From NCBI GenBank assembly GCA_042408415.1, contig JBHORE010000059.1, forward strand, positions 1 through 64,000: DNA of 64,000 nucleotides. Direction: 5' to 3'. A program made the position numbers and the translations under genes. Below, one piece after another: positions 8,801-17,372 of the stretch (positions are counted from its first letter, which is position 1; every line of letters begins with the position of its first letter). Below the pieces are notes generated by a model. The model was not told where the DNA came from. It saw only the letters and a program-made list of their open reading frames with translations, and did not search any database. This DNA is from Thermobaculum sp042408415 (GTDB taxonomy: Bacteria; Chloroflexota; Chloroflexia; Thermobaculales; Thermobaculaceae).

Positions 8801-8833
8801 TTCTCATCTCCTGATAAAAGTAATTGACAGAAA

Positions 8834-9550
8834 TTATTGCTCGGAAGATTCTTTCGAAGTACCTTCTGGCAGCGACTCCTGTGAAGAACCTGCAGTCAAT
8901 TGTCTCTTCAGCTCCTGTAGCTGCGCTTCTATCTGGCTGTCCCCTTCCAAGGCAGCGAACTGCTCATCTAGGGAGCTTGCCGATAGCTCGGCCTCAGCCT
9001 CAGCTCTAGCCTCCTCTAGCCTTATCCTCTCTTCCATACGTCCAAGCTCAGCAGCAGGATCCATCGTATTAAGCTGTGCACTTATAGTAGCGACCTTACG
9101 CTGAGTCTCAGCTCTCTTATGTCGTGCAATCAGGACTTCTCTGTTTCTTCTAGCATCCTCATACTTGCTTTCTAGAGCCTGAAGCTCATTCTTCAGCTTA
9201 TCAACTATCTTTCTCTGGGCATCTAGCTGTTGCTCATAGACACTGGTGTTTTCCAAATAGTCGTTATATCTGCGGAGCGCCTCTCTAGCCAGATCGTCAC
9301 GTCCTTTTTGAACTGCCAACTCTGCCTTCTGTCGCCACTCATTAGCCAACGACCTGTTTCTTTCCAGATTAGCCTCTATGATCTTCTCCTGAGCTATCAT
9401 TTCCGCAACCTGGGCTCTAGCTTCAGCGATGGCACTGGCCATGTCGCGAATGATCTGATCTATCATAGCTTCAGGGTCTTCGGCCTTATCCAGCATAGCA
9501 TTGATGTTAGCCCTAAGTATCGTACCTATACGCTCTATAATACTTGCCAT
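8834..9550 (-). CDS. pspA: PspA/IM30 (Vipp1) family membrane-stress protein
   Basis: This is an ESCRT-III-like, almost wholly coiled-coil protein that binds damaged cytoplasmic membrane. The amphipathic N-terminal helix (MASIIERIGTILRANINAML) and EDPEAMIDQIIRDM are typical of the family. Long heptad-rich helices fill residues 25-200, and the tail is acidic and Ser/Glu-rich. I start it at ATG 9550 after AAGGAGGGGAAAG, giving 238 aa. It lies 27 bases downstream of the DUF4178 gene and 33 bases upstream of the ABM-like gene. PspA is usually induced by envelope stress; no dedicated regulator is visible next to it. Confidence 0.92.
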   Translation of the reverse strand: MASIIERIGTILRANINAMLDKAEDPEAMIDQIIRDMASAIAEARAQVAEMIAQEKIIEANLERNRSLANEWRQKAELAVQKGRDDLAREALRRYNDYLENTSVYEQQLDAQRKIVDKLKNELQALESKYEDARRNREVLIARHKRAETQRKVATISAQLNTMDPAAELGRMEERIRLEEARAEAEAELSASSLDEQFAALEGDSQIEAQLQELKRQLTAGSSQESLPEGTSKESSEQ

Positions 9551-9577
9551 CTTTCCCCTCCTTATCATCTCTCGATT

Positions 9578-10747
9578 CTATTCCTTTCTGTCTTCAGATC
9601 TTCTCTTCCAAACCGATATGTTTTCAGGATGCTCCCATCTTCCCAAGAATAGCTTGTTCTCATCCTGCCAGCTCTCAACCCAGATAAAGTCTTCGCTCGA
9701 ATCATATCTTCTGTATGTAACAATTAGACCACCTCTTGAGCCACTAGCCCCAGCAACTTCAACAAGCGCCGTGCCATCGATCGCAGCCCGATAACTTTTA
9801 CCATCACTAGTAAAAAAGTTCCCCTCTGGTATGACTGTGCTGGTGACTCTATGCATGGCACCTATACGGGTACCACCATCCGAGACATAAAGCCACATGT
9901 CATCCTTAGAAGACAGCATATATGTCCACCAAATCTTATCTCTATCTCTCCATTCAAGCCTAGCGCTGATAAGATAGTCTTTTTCCTCATAGGTAACCGC
10001 ATCCCCTGGTGACAAGCTAGTAAAATCGGATAGATTAGTTGTCCCCACATGGGTAACATCGCTTAGAAGCTCAGCTACAGTAGGCAAAGCTCTAGACTGA
10101 GTGCCAGCAACAAGCGCATATCTTCGATTTATAGCGTCCTCAAGATTATCAGTTATAGAGGCAAGCTGGGATATAGAGCTACTACGAGAAGATTGATTGG
10201 ATAAATCTCCAGTGAGCTTGGATACAGAATCTTCCAATTTTTCAATCAGACCTTGCAAGGCGCTATCCACGCTTTGCACAGCTACATCACTACCTGGTGA
10301 GCCAAGTAGTGATTCAGGGCTAGCCAATCGGTCATATGCAGACCTCTGTAACACGCGAGATATACCTTCAAGCCTCACTATGATATCTTCCATCATGAGG
10401 CGAGTAGTGGGATCTAAAGTGGATTCCTCCAATTGGAGAATTTTCTTGATTCTATCACGTTGCAATTCTATGATCTCAGCTATCTGCGCTCTAGAAAGAG
10501 TTTCTACCTCCAAAGCCTTCTGCTTAGACACAATAAATCGCTCACGCTCCTTTTCCTTGGAGCCCTGTATAAAAAGATAAGCACCACCAAAGATCAGTGG
10601 AAGTGCCAAGATAACTACGATAGATAAGCCTAATATCTTCCCTCCCGTAGTGCCAGCTGAGGTTAGAGTCCAGGCAAGACAAAGGAAACCCAGAGCTATC
10701 CCAGCAGCGGATATCAGAGCACCCCAAAACCTACCTTGAGGGATCAT
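9578..10747 (-). CDS. membrane protein with C-terminal DUF4178 domain
   Basis: Two hydrophobic helices near residues 10-28 and 38-61 (ILGLSIVVILALPLIFGGAY) anchor the protein. A charged, probably coiled linker follows (SKEKERERFIVSKQK to RRYALVAG). The C-terminal 130 residues are DUF4178-like: LSPGDAVTYEEKDYLISARL, WWTYMLSSKDDMWLYVSDGG and IWVESWQDENKLFLGRWEHP. DUF4178 genes are known to me as neighbours of PspA genes, as here; their biochemical role is not established. ATG at 10747, eight bases after GGGAG, is preferred to a TTG five codons upstream. It follows the DUF2207 gene by 27 bases. Confidence 0.75.
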   Translation of the reverse strand: MIPQGRFWGALISAAGIALGFLCLAWTLTSAGTTGGKILGLSIVVILALPLIFGGAYLFIQGSKEKERERFIVSKQKALEVETLSRAQIAEIIELQRDRIKKILQLEESTLDPTTRLMMEDIIVRLEGISRVLQRSAYDRLASPESLLGSPGSDVAVQSVDSALQGLIEKLEDSVSKLTGDLSNQSSRSSSISQLASITDNLEDAINRRYALVAGTQSRALPTVAELLSDVTHVGTTNLSDFTSLSPGDAVTYEEKDYLISARLEWRDRDKIWWTYMLSSKDDMWLYVSDGGTRIGAMHRVTSTVIPEGNFFTSDGKSYRAAIDGTALVEVAGASGSRGGLIVTYRRYDSSEDFIWVESWQDENKLFLGRWEHPENISVWKRRSEDRKE

Positions 10748-10774
10748 CCCAGTTTCTCCCAAAGATCCTTGTTA

Positions 10775-12724
10775 CTAACTGAAACCAGCTCCGCCTCCTC
10801 CACTACCTCCTCCAAATCCACCAGCTCCACCACCTCCCCAATGGGAGCTACCGAAAGCATCAGAAGCCATATCCAGTAAGTCTGCAAGCCCCCCACTAGA
10901 ACGGTCGAGTACACCACGACCGTCACCCATATTAGTTAGACCTGTATTATCATGCAGACCTTCCTCTGAGTCAACACCTCCTGAAGAACCACCAGGATGA
11001 CCCGAGCCTGAGACACCGCCAAATGGAGGGAAGATTATTATAGGCCCTGGACCAGCCCATGGTGAGCCGCCATAGCCGCTACGATTTAATCCTTCCCATC
11101 CATAGCTGCCTCTATACCACGTTGGAGCTGGTACACCAACAGACGAAAACTTCTTGATCCAAGAGTTACTAAGTCCAAATACTGTTGCATAAGAAAGGTA
11201 TTTCTCAAAGAGTTCGCGCTGCTTTGCGAGGTTCTCAGTCAACTCCATTCTGGCCAGATAGTTTCTAAAAGCCAGCCATTTCTTTGCTTCTATAGCTCCT
11301 TTTACTGTACGCACTGGCATGACCTCAGATAGGGCAACTAGAGCCATACCCAGAACTGCAAGAATAACGAAGGGGAGAGCGCCAAGGAACCAGGAGACGT
11401 AAGTGTTGAACAAGATGGAAACCACTATCGCTCCTAGAACACCTAGAATAACTACAATCCACCCAATGCGTCGGTAAGTCCTGCGCACGGACTCTGGGTT
11501 AGCCTTGAACAAGCCAAGTTCAACTACTTCCTCGTAAAGGTTAGAGGTGAATACTTGCATGCTCGCGGTAAATATCTGCTTAGCTTCAGATAGGTATATC
11601 TCCTTTCTATCTCCATTGTTGAAGAACATCCACAGCAGAGCGCGTTCGTGGGGAAACAGAGAAGAGTCCTTTACATCTCCAAGCAAAGTTATTCTGTAGT
11701 CCCTATTACTGCCAAGCAGATCGTTTCTTTCCACAGGTTCGAGAGAAATTATCCCCTTTTCCGCAAGCGATACGATCGTACTCACCACATCCTCAGATCC
11801 TGCTTTCCCATCTATCAGGACGCCCACCAGCGGAGCTGGAAGATCACTAGGAGGCTCCTTCAACATACTCGGACCAGGACCTACATCAGGGTCTTTACCT
11901 TTCGTATACCAAAGCAGGACCAAAAAGACGGTACCTAGTGAGGCCAACAAGACTGCCACGAACAAAGATATGAAGTTAGCTATGGGCCTTATGTTCTCAG
12001 CAATATAATCAGCCCTATCGGCAGCAGCCTGCCAGCTGGGAGGTGGGCCCTCGACAATACCAGCAGGAAATTCAGCTCTAACCTCAAATCCATCATAAGC
12101 AGGAATATCGCGAACAGTAAACACAGCAGTGTTATCTGTAAATCTAGCTGTTCCCCCTAACCTCTCAGGATAAGAAGCCAGGGTTATCTTGGAAGGATCT
12201 ATGGGTTCAGGGAAGATTATTCGCACAGTGCTGCTTTGCACAGGGAAAGCCCTGTCCGGAGGCACCGCTTGCCATCTTAATTGTTGAGAGTTGGAGTAAA
12301 GCCTTACCACACCGACAGCGGTGTAGCTTATTCTAAATGCCCGCACATCACCCGCACCTGCAGTGTTGAAGCTCCAAGTTATAACAATATCATCTCCTCT
12401 TCGGTCGGCATTAAAGCTTAAAGGAATAGTCTGACCCCCTGAGTCCAATTGTTCTACTGATACATCCTTGATCTCATCTATGCGATCTAGCGGTATCGTT
12501 CTGCTCCCGTTGCGCCATGTACCAGACAGGAACTTAACTTGTTCTATCTCAGTTACTCTTACCTCATTAGACCTAGAGATACTAAGAGTAGAGTCAAATC
12601 TCTCCCAGATAAGGGACTTATCTTGAGCATAGGTAGAGGATGACAAGATAAAGGTGGGCACTATGGTAATAACGAAAGTAAGTAATAGGAAAAGAGTAAC
12701 TCGACGTGGAATATGATTTCTCAT
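10775..12724 (-). CDS. DUF2207 family membrane protein
   Basis: A predicted membrane protein of 649 aa with the DUF2207 layout. It has a signal peptide (LFLLLTFVITIVPTFILSSS), then an extracytoplasmic beta-rich domain of about 190 residues (DSTLSISRSNEVRVTEIEQV, RIDEIKDVSV). A membrane helix follows near residue 250, then a cytoplasmic winged-helix-like stretch (GVLIDGKAGSEDVVSTIVSL, LAEKGIISL) and a pair of helices around 425-470. The C-terminus is a Gly/Ser-rich tail ending in GGGSGGGGAGFS, typical of the family. The function is not known. The ATG overlaps the stop of the small ORF upstream (ATGA), and the gene leads into DUF4178 and pspA. Confidence 0.82.
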   Translation of the reverse strand: MRNHIPRRVTLFLLLTFVITIVPTFILSSSTYAQDKSLIWERFDSTLSISRSNEVRVTEIEQVKFLSGTWRNGSRTIPLDRIDEIKDVSVEQLDSGGQTIPLSFNADRRGDDIVITWSFNTAGAGDVRAFRISYTAVGVVRLYSNSQQLRWQAVPPDRAFPVQSSTVRIIFPEPIDPSKITLASYPERLGGTARFTDNTAVFTVRDIPAYDGFEVRAEFPAGIVEGPPPSWQAAADRADYIAENIRPIANFISLFVAVLLASLGTVFLVLLWYTKGKDPDVGPGPSMLKEPPSDLPAPLVGVLIDGKAGSEDVVSTIVSLAEKGIISLEPVERNDLLGSNRDYRITLLGDVKDSSLFPHERALLWMFFNNGDRKEIYLSEAKQIFTASMQVFTSNLYEEVVELGLFKANPESVRRTYRRIGWIVVILGVLGAIVVSILFNTYVSWFLGALPFVILAVLGMALVALSEVMPVRTVKGAIEAKKWLAFRNYLARMELTENLAKQRELFEKYLSYATVFGLSNSWIKKFSSVGVPAPTWYRGSYGWEGLNRSGYGGSPWAGPGPIIIFPPFGGVSGSGHPGGSSGGVDSEEGLHDNTGLTNMGDGRGVLDRSSGGLADLLDMASDAFGSSHWGGGGAGGFGGGSGGGGAGFS

Positions 12725-12900
12725 TTGTCTACCCTATAAATGACTCTAAACAAAACTGATATGGCACATACTAGCAGAAGCACAACTATGCACTTGGCTA
12801 CCAAATTCTTCCTTTCTACAAGGGTCGCAAACAAAGGTCGAGCGAAATCCAACCTAACAGCCAATCGATACCATATTGGTTGCCTACTGACAGTGTTCAT
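12721..12900 (-). CDS. small membrane protein, 59 aa, unrecognised
   Basis: A short reverse-strand frame starts at ATG 12900 (MNTVSRQPIWYRLAVRLDFA) and stops at TGA 12721-12723, overlapping the ATG of the DUF2207 gene by four bases. Residues 35-51 (AKCIVVLLLVCAISVLF) form one clear transmembrane helix, with basic residues on both sides (ERKN before, RVIYRVDK after). That suits a single-pass membrane peptide. The stop/start overlap, basic flanks and lack of internal stops argue for a real gene. Against it, the ribosome-binding site is weak (GGGG about nine bases upstream) and I know no homologue. It may be a subunit or leader protein for the DUF2207-DUF4178-PspA operon. Confidence 0.55.
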   Translation of the reverse strand: MNTVSRQPIWYRLAVRLDFARPLFATLVERKNLVAKCIVVLLLVCAISVLFRVIYRVDK

Positions 12901-12930
12901 TATCTAAGACCCCAGCATCTCACTAGATAA
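12900..12930. promoter_or_regulatory. inverted repeat before the small-ORF/DUF2207 operon
   Basis: Perfect 7-base arms TTATCTA (12900-12906) and TAGATAA (12924-12930) flank 17 bases, directly upstream of the small ORF start and 25 bases past the end of the 12956-13687 gene. It could be an operator or a weak hairpin. I do not see a clear sigma-70 promoter with it. Confidence 0.3.
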
Positions 12931-12955
12931 CAACTCAGAACAGCAGAGAGAGGTT

Positions 12956-13687
12956 TCAATGGCTTTCGTGTTCGCTAGGAGAACTAGCAAATACAATAGA
13001 TGGTAGGTCGATGTGGATACCCCTGGAATCAATACCTATAACATTATTTAGATCGAGTTCGAATTCATTGTTTTGTGTACGTACCACAAACTTATTTTGG
13101 TATTTGGATTCGACAACACCTATGTTTCTGGAGTCCGAAGACCATACCGGACTACCTATCTCTATCTGAGATGATCGAAACAGTTCTTGCCCAGATTCAA
13201 AATTCCAATCTATGGGATGCACGTTCTCAGCGCCCATGGATTTCAATAAGGCTACTAGCTGTTCAGATGGAACCGAAGAAGACTTGACGGTGATCAAGGA
13301 CTCCCTAATTTCATCATAAGGACTGCTTCTAGATCTGCTGTATATGAAGGCCATAGCAGATAGCAAACCAAACAATGCAGCCCCAAGGAAGGCTCCTGAA
13401 ATGACCGCACCCCAAGCATGAGATGCGGCAAAACGGCCTATACCATGAAGATCAAATACTCCAAGAGAAAGAATCCATCCTATCAACCCACCTAATATTG
13501 CACCGCTCAACATCCCTGTGAAGAGCTCCTCAGGCAGTCCTTCACTATCCTGCGATAAGGAAACGATCCTGGAGGATTGATGGATAACGGCGATATCTGA
13601 GGGCTCAACACCCATCTCCCTAAGCTTATCGATAGCTCGAGTACAATCTTCTTCTCTCAGAAATACTGCCAAAACGGCTTGAGGCAT
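12956..13687 (-). CDS. general-stress-protein-17M-like membrane protein
   Basis: The N-terminal 45 residues (VLAVFLREEDCTRAIDKLRE, MGVEPSDIAVI) look like the ferredoxin-like fold of YflT/GSP17M proteins. A glycine-rich double membrane hairpin follows (residues 58-115: GAILGGLIGWILSLG, AVISGAFLGAALFGLLSAMA). A second ferredoxin-like stretch comes next (RESLITVKSSSVPSEQLVAL, LLKSMGAENVHPIDW). The last 60 residues (GSPVWSSDSRNIGVV, KYQNKFVV) resemble a PRC/DUF2171-type beta barrel. No catalytic residues are apparent. It starts at ATG after GGAGC, 19 bases behind the next gene on the same strand. A role in envelope or general stress is inferred from the fold only. Confidence 0.6.
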   Translation of the reverse strand: MPQAVLAVFLREEDCTRAIDKLREMGVEPSDIAVIHQSSRIVSLSQDSEGLPEELFTGMLSGAILGGLIGWILSLGVFDLHGIGRFAASHAWGAVISGAFLGAALFGLLSAMAFIYSRSRSSPYDEIRESLITVKSSSVPSEQLVALLKSMGAENVHPIDWNFESGQELFRSSQIEIGSPVWSSDSRNIGVVESKYQNKFVVRTQNNEFELDLNNVIGIDSRGIHIDLPSIVFASSPSEHESH

Positions 13688-13706
13688 AATAATGCTCCGA
13701 AGAGGG

Positions 13707-14066
13707 CTAGGACTCTTTCCTAGGATTTAAAGTATTAGCCTCCAGATCCTTTTGAACCTCAGCCGGTTCATGCTTGGAGTCAGCCCAGTGGTATAGATAG
13801 GTAGATACATAATCAGCAGGGACATCGCCCCAGCCCGTCAGCAATTTCTTCTCAGCTTCCGAGTTAAGCATGACACCATTAGAGCCTATATGTTCAACAG
13901 CTTCTACAGGAATAGGAACTGAATGTTCAGATAATCGAAGCCAAGCTCGCCTCTTATCAGGAGAGACTAATATCTCCTCAATGGTCCCAAGAAGTTGAGG
14001 ACCATTTGAGGACAACACAAGCATACCAACCCTAATAGTATCTAGTCTGGGTCTACTATGAGCCAC
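13707..14066 (-). CDS. small PRC-barrel/DUF2171-like protein
   Basis: A 119-residue soluble protein. Residues 10-60 (TIRVGMLVLSSNGPQLLGTI, EEILVSPDKRRAWLRLSE) have the beta-rich pattern of PRC-barrel or DUF2171 proteins. The rest (SEAEKKLLTGWGDVPADYVS) is helical and unrecognised. It starts at GTG after GGAGG and is followed at 19 bases by the stress-protein-like gene, whose C-terminus appears to hold a related barrel. It is divergent from the ytxH-like gene. The function is unknown; assignment to the barrel family is tentative. Confidence 0.55.
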   Translation of the reverse strand: MAHSRPRLDTIRVGMLVLSSNGPQLLGTIEEILVSPDKRRAWLRLSEHSVPIPVEAVEHIGSNGVMLNSEAEKKLLTGWGDVPADYVSTYLYHWADSKHEPAEVQKDLEANTLNPRKES

Positions 14067-14140
14067 CTAAACCCTCCATAATCAGGATTTTGAAACAGAA
14101 ATATGGCATATTTCTTGCTTCTCTCTTACCGTGGCTAAGC

Positions 14141-14171
14141 CTTAGAAGTAACCTAAGATTGATAGTATCAT
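14141..14171 (+). promoter_or_regulatory. promoter-like element shared with the ctpA upstream region
   Basis: This 31-base segment (CTTAGAAGTAACCTAAG, then a spacer ending GTATCAT) matches 19146-19176 at 25 of 31 positions by my count. The first 17 bases form a palindrome with CTTAG/CTAAG arms. TATCAT (14166-14171) could be a -10, with TTAGAA 18 bases upstream. It lies 67 bases before the ytxH-like start and reads toward it. Confidence 0.5.
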
Positions 14172-14237
14172 AATTGCGGCGACTTTACACAGGCTAGAGT
14201 AAATAGCAAAAGAGTAGAGGTCTATAAGGAGGGAAAA

Positions 14238-14549
14238 GTGAGCAAGCTAATAACTGCAACCAAGTGGTTTGTATATGGACTGACCTTTGGCATTCTATTT
14301 GCCCCACGTAGTGGTAGGGAGACAAGAGCTCAAATAGTGCGGTGGTTTACGAGCTACGTTTCTGACGTGCTTGACGCAAGCAGCCAAACAATAGATAGAA
14401 CAGCAAGTCGCACACAGGAGGCCGTAGAGCAGGTTCAGAGAGCCGCTGAAAGAGCAGGAGAAAAAGCTGAATCAGTGCAGTCGTCAGCTAGCGAAAACAT
14501 ATCTCACACTTCAGAGCAGATGAAACATTCAGAGTCGGACACCCACTAG
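14238..14549 (+). CDS. YtxH-like membrane-anchored protein
   Basis: A 103-residue protein. A short N-terminal hydrophobic segment carries the YtxH signature FGILFAPRSGRETRAQI (residues 16-32). A Gln/Glu/Ala-rich helix follows (DRTASRTQEAVEQVQRAAER) and a charged tail. Family members are small membrane-anchored stress-associated proteins of unknown activity. The start is GTG after AGGAGGGAAAA. It is the first gene of a forward pair with the rhomboid protease, separated from it by a hairpin. Confidence 0.7.
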   Translation: MSKLITATKWFVYGLTFGILFAPRSGRETRAQIVRWFTSYVSDVLDASSQTIDRTASRTQEAVEQVQRAAERAGEKAESVQSSASENISHTSEQMKHSESDTH

Positions 14550-14586
14550 AATACAAATTCGGCAACTAGAGCGATTCTTACTAGTG

Positions 14587-14622
14587 ATGCTGCTGGAAAG
14601 CGTTTATATTATCCAGCAGCAT
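14587..14622 (+). terminator. hairpin after the ytxH-like gene
   Basis: Arms ATGCTGCTGG and CCAGCAGCAT are perfect over 10 bases around a 16-base AT-rich loop, followed by ATTTGTATAAT. It is 38 bases after the ytxH-like stop. The lack of a T run and the long loop make termination uncertain. Confidence 0.45.
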
Positions 14623-14656
14623 ATTTGTATAATCCCAACTATGTTATGGAGAAGAT

Positions 14657-15394
14657 ATGATCCCAATCTCTGATGTCAACTATAGAGCTAGATTTCCGTT
14701 TGTTAACCTGACGCTAATTGCTATAAACATACTGGTTTACTTATATGAAGTCAGCTTAGGAGGCATTAATCTAAACGCAAATACAGCATCTATAGAGGCT
14801 TTTTTTACTAGATGGGCAGTTATTCCGGTAGAGTACACTCTTGGAAGAGATATAGGTGCTCCATCGCCACACCCTGTATTCATTACCCTCTTTACTGCTA
14901 TGTTCATGCACGCAGGTTTGCTTCATATAGCAGGCAATATGCTTTATCTATGGGTGTTTGGAGATAACGTCGAAGCTAATATGGGCCACTTGAAGTATCT
15001 TATCTTCTACCTTGCATGTGGCATAATAGCTGGCATTACACATATCCTCTTCAATCGACTGTCCCCTATACCAAGCGTAGGAGCAAGCGGTGCTATAGCT
15101 GGAGTACTTGCTGCCTATTTAGTGCTGTTTCCACAAGCCAATATAAGAACACTAGTAATATTTTTCTACTTTATCACCACCACCTATATACCAGCCCTGA
15201 TACTTATAGGAATCTGGATACTGCTACAAGTATTCCAAGGCATAGCTGATCTTGGTGCACCCACTGCCCAGACAGGCGGAGTAGCAGTATGGGCACATAT
15301 AGGAGGGTTCGTAGCTGGTTTGATATTGGTCTTCCTCTTTAGAGGAAGAGAAGTCAAGGTAAAGCCAAGAGGCTATTACGACCCAAGGCTATAA
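14657..15394 (+). CDS. rhomboid-family intramembrane serine protease
   Basis: Rhomboids cleave substrate helices within the membrane using a Ser-His dyad. The protein has about seven hydrophobic segments. The nucleophile is Ser144 in VGASGAIAGV, the general base is His214 in WAHIGGFVAG, and the oxyanion Asn94 is in HAGLLHIAGNML. The N-terminus MIPISDVNYRARFPFVNL is typical of this subfamily. The start is ATG after GGAGAAGAT. The gene ends exactly where the convergent coaBC gene ends; a weak AATTATC/GATAATT inverted repeat (15393-15413) spans that junction. No substrate can be inferred. Confidence 0.9.
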   Translation: MIPISDVNYRARFPFVNLTLIAINILVYLYEVSLGGINLNANTASIEAFFTRWAVIPVEYTLGRDIGAPSPHPVFITLFTAMFMHAGLLHIAGNMLYLWVFGDNVEANMGHLKYLIFYLACGIIAGITHILFNRLSPIPSVGASGAIAGVLAAYLVLFPQANIRTLVIFFYFITTTYIPALILIGIWILLQVFQGIADLGAPTAQTGGVAVWAHIGGFVAGLILVFLFRGREVKVKPRGYYDPRL

Positions 15395-16588
15395 TTATCT
15401 GGATAGGAGATAATTCACCAAGTAGGATATTATTTTCTGAGCTACATCCTCCTTAGGTGATTTGGGAAGTTCAAGGTAGTCATTATTTTTAGAAATAATG
15501 ACTACCTTTGCATATTCAGAGCCAATCGTCTCAACAGCATCATTTGCGATAATAACATCCAAGTTCTTCTTGGTTAGCTTGGACTTGGCGTTTTGTAATA
15601 AGTTCTCCGTCTCAGCTGCAAATCCCACCTTAGCGATTGGTACCTCACTAATCGAAGCCAGTATGTCTTGAGTCTCAATTAGCCTGACTACGATCTCCTC
15701 GCCGGTCTTCTTTATCTTGGAGGAACTGGTCTGTGCAGGGGTGTAGTCGGCAACTGCAGCAGCCATGATGAGCATGTCTGCATTGGAGACAGCAGAACTT
15801 ACTGCTTCTAACATCTCAGTCGAAGTCTCAACTCTTATTACTTCTGCTCCCCAAGGTAATGATTCCTGCACCGAATTCGTGATAATAAGAGTTACATCAG
15901 CCCCCACATCGATTGCTGCTTGGGATAGAGCCAATCCCATCTTACCTGAGGATCTGTTACCTATATATCTGACTGGATCAAGAGGCTCTCTGGTACCTCC
16001 AGCTGTAATTACTAGTTTTCTACCTCGTAGAGGGCCTTTTCGTCCTAGATGCCATCTAATAGCACCCAATATATCTTCTGGGTCAGGAAGTCTCCCATAC
16101 CCGACATCACCTGATGCCAGATCACCGTAGCCAGGTTGCATTACCGTCACACCACGCTCCATCAGCTTGCCAACGTGGGACTGAACTACACTGCTCTTCC
16201 ACATCTGATCGTTCATAGCAGGAACAACAATGATAGGTGCCTTACAGGCGAGAGCAGTCAAACTAACAATATCTGATGCGAGCCCTAAAGCTATTTTTGC
16301 CATAGTGTTAGCAGTAGCAGGGGCGATCACCATCAGGTCAGCATTACGAGACAGTTCAACATGTATCTCGGGGTGGTCAGGAGATGCCTCCCAAGCCGAG
16401 GTATATACTCGATTCTTGCTTAATGCTTGAAAGGTGAGTGGAGTAACAAATCTCGTAGCAGATCGGGTCATTATCACGTGTACATCTGCACCTAGCAAAG
16501 CAAGGTCGCGCACCACTTGGACGACTTTATAAGCGGCGATACTTCCACTGACACCAAATATTACCTTCTTACCTTGAAATCTACTCAT
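15395..16588 (-). CDS. coaBC: bifunctional phosphopantothenoylcysteine decarboxylase/synthetase
   Basis: CoaBC joins cysteine to 4'-phosphopantothenate and decarboxylates the product. Residues 1-185 are the flavin-dependent CoaC half (FGVSGSIAAYKVVQ, IAPATANTMAKIALG, PAMNDQMW), with active-site His76 in HPEIHVELSRN. Residues 190-397 are the CTP-dependent CoaB half (VITAGGTREPLDPVRYIGNR, SSGKMG). The E. coli catalytic Cys158 aligns with Ser159 here (DLASGDVGYGRL; codon TCA). That is odd and is listed as a finding. It overlaps coaX by eight bases and is the last gene of the pantothenate operon. Confidence 0.94.
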   Translation of the reverse strand: MSRFQGKKVIFGVSGSIAAYKVVQVVRDLALLGADVHVIMTRSATRFVTPLTFQALSKNRVYTSAWEASPDHPEIHVELSRNADLMVIAPATANTMAKIALGLASDIVSLTALACKAPIIVVPAMNDQMWKSSVVQSHVGKLMERGVTVMQPGYGDLASGDVGYGRLPDPEDILGAIRWHLGRKGPLRGRKLVITAGGTREPLDPVRYIGNRSSGKMGLALSQAAIDVGADVTLIITNSVQESLPWGAEVIRVETSTEMLEAVSSAVSNADMLIMAAAVADYTPAQTSSSKIKKTGEEIVVRLIETQDILASISEVPIAKVGFAAETENLLQNAKSKLTKKNLDVIIANDAVETIGSEYAKVVIISKNNDYLELPKSPKEDVAQKIISYLVNYLLSR

Positions 16589-17369
16589 CTAAAGACTCTT
16601 CTGGCTTGGGAGTGTTGAGGTAATACATGAACCTAATTCCATCGATGGTGAGATCCGGATCTATGTAATCAAAGATCTTGGTAGCTTGCGAGACAACACT
16701 CACAAGCCCCCCGGTACCTATCACTTTACATGGGCCCACCTGCTCACGAATCGCTGCTACGAGGCCGTTTACCATAGCTGCATATCCCAGAACAATACCG
16801 GATTGCATGGCCTCAACAGTATTCTTCCCAATAGGTTTAGGCGGTGGCACTAGCTCTACTTCATGCAGCTTAGCAGTAAACCTTCTTAGAGCTTCAGCGG
16901 ATATCACTATTCCCGGCGCTATAGCACCACCTACGTAATTTCCTTCGTTCGATATCACATCAAAGGTAGTTGCTGTACCAAAATCAACAACAATCGCTGG
17001 TCCACCATATTTCTCTCTGGTAGCTAAGGCATTGACCACGCGATCAGCACCAACTTCCTTAGGATTATCGGTAAGGATTTGGATGCCTGTACGTACACCG
17101 GGAGCTACCACAAAAGGATCTAAGTGAAAATGACAAACAGCCATATTTCTTAGTTCGGTAGTAACGCTTGGCACCACGCTGCTGATACCTATATGATCAA
17201 TGTGACCAGTAGTTAAATTTGCAAGATGAAGTAGTTCGCTTATAACCGCTACCCATTCATCTGCAGTACGCGTACTACTGGTACTAATACGCCAACGAGC
17301 AATCCACCTAGAGTGGTCATGTACTCCTATAGCTACGTTCGTATTGCCCACATCAATGGCCATGAACAT
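16581..17369 (-). CDS. coaX: type III pantothenate kinase
   Basis: CoaX phosphorylates pantothenate with ATP, the first step of CoA synthesis. It has the ASKHA fold: the phosphate-1 loop DVGNTNVAIGV starts at residue 5, VGADRVVNALA near residue 104 binds pantothenate, and DFGTATTFDV carries the second Asp. GTGGLVSVVS is the adenosine-site loop near residue 217. Length (262 aa) is normal. Members are typically monovalent-cation dependent and not inhibited by CoA. It begins three bases after the panC stop. Confidence 0.95.
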   Translation of the reverse strand: MFMAIDVGNTNVAIGVHDHSRWIARWRISTSSTRTADEWVAVISELLHLANLTTGHIDHIGISSVVPSVTTELRNMAVCHFHLDPFVVAPGVRTGIQILTDNPKEVGADRVVNALATREKYGGPAIVVDFGTATTFDVISNEGNYVGGAIAPGIVISAEALRRFTAKLHEVELVPPPKPIGKNTVEAMQSGIVLGYAAMVNGLVAAIREQVGPCKVIGTGGLVSVVSQATKIFDYIDPDLTIDGIRFMYYLNTPKPEESLDE

Positions 17370-17372
17370 AAT

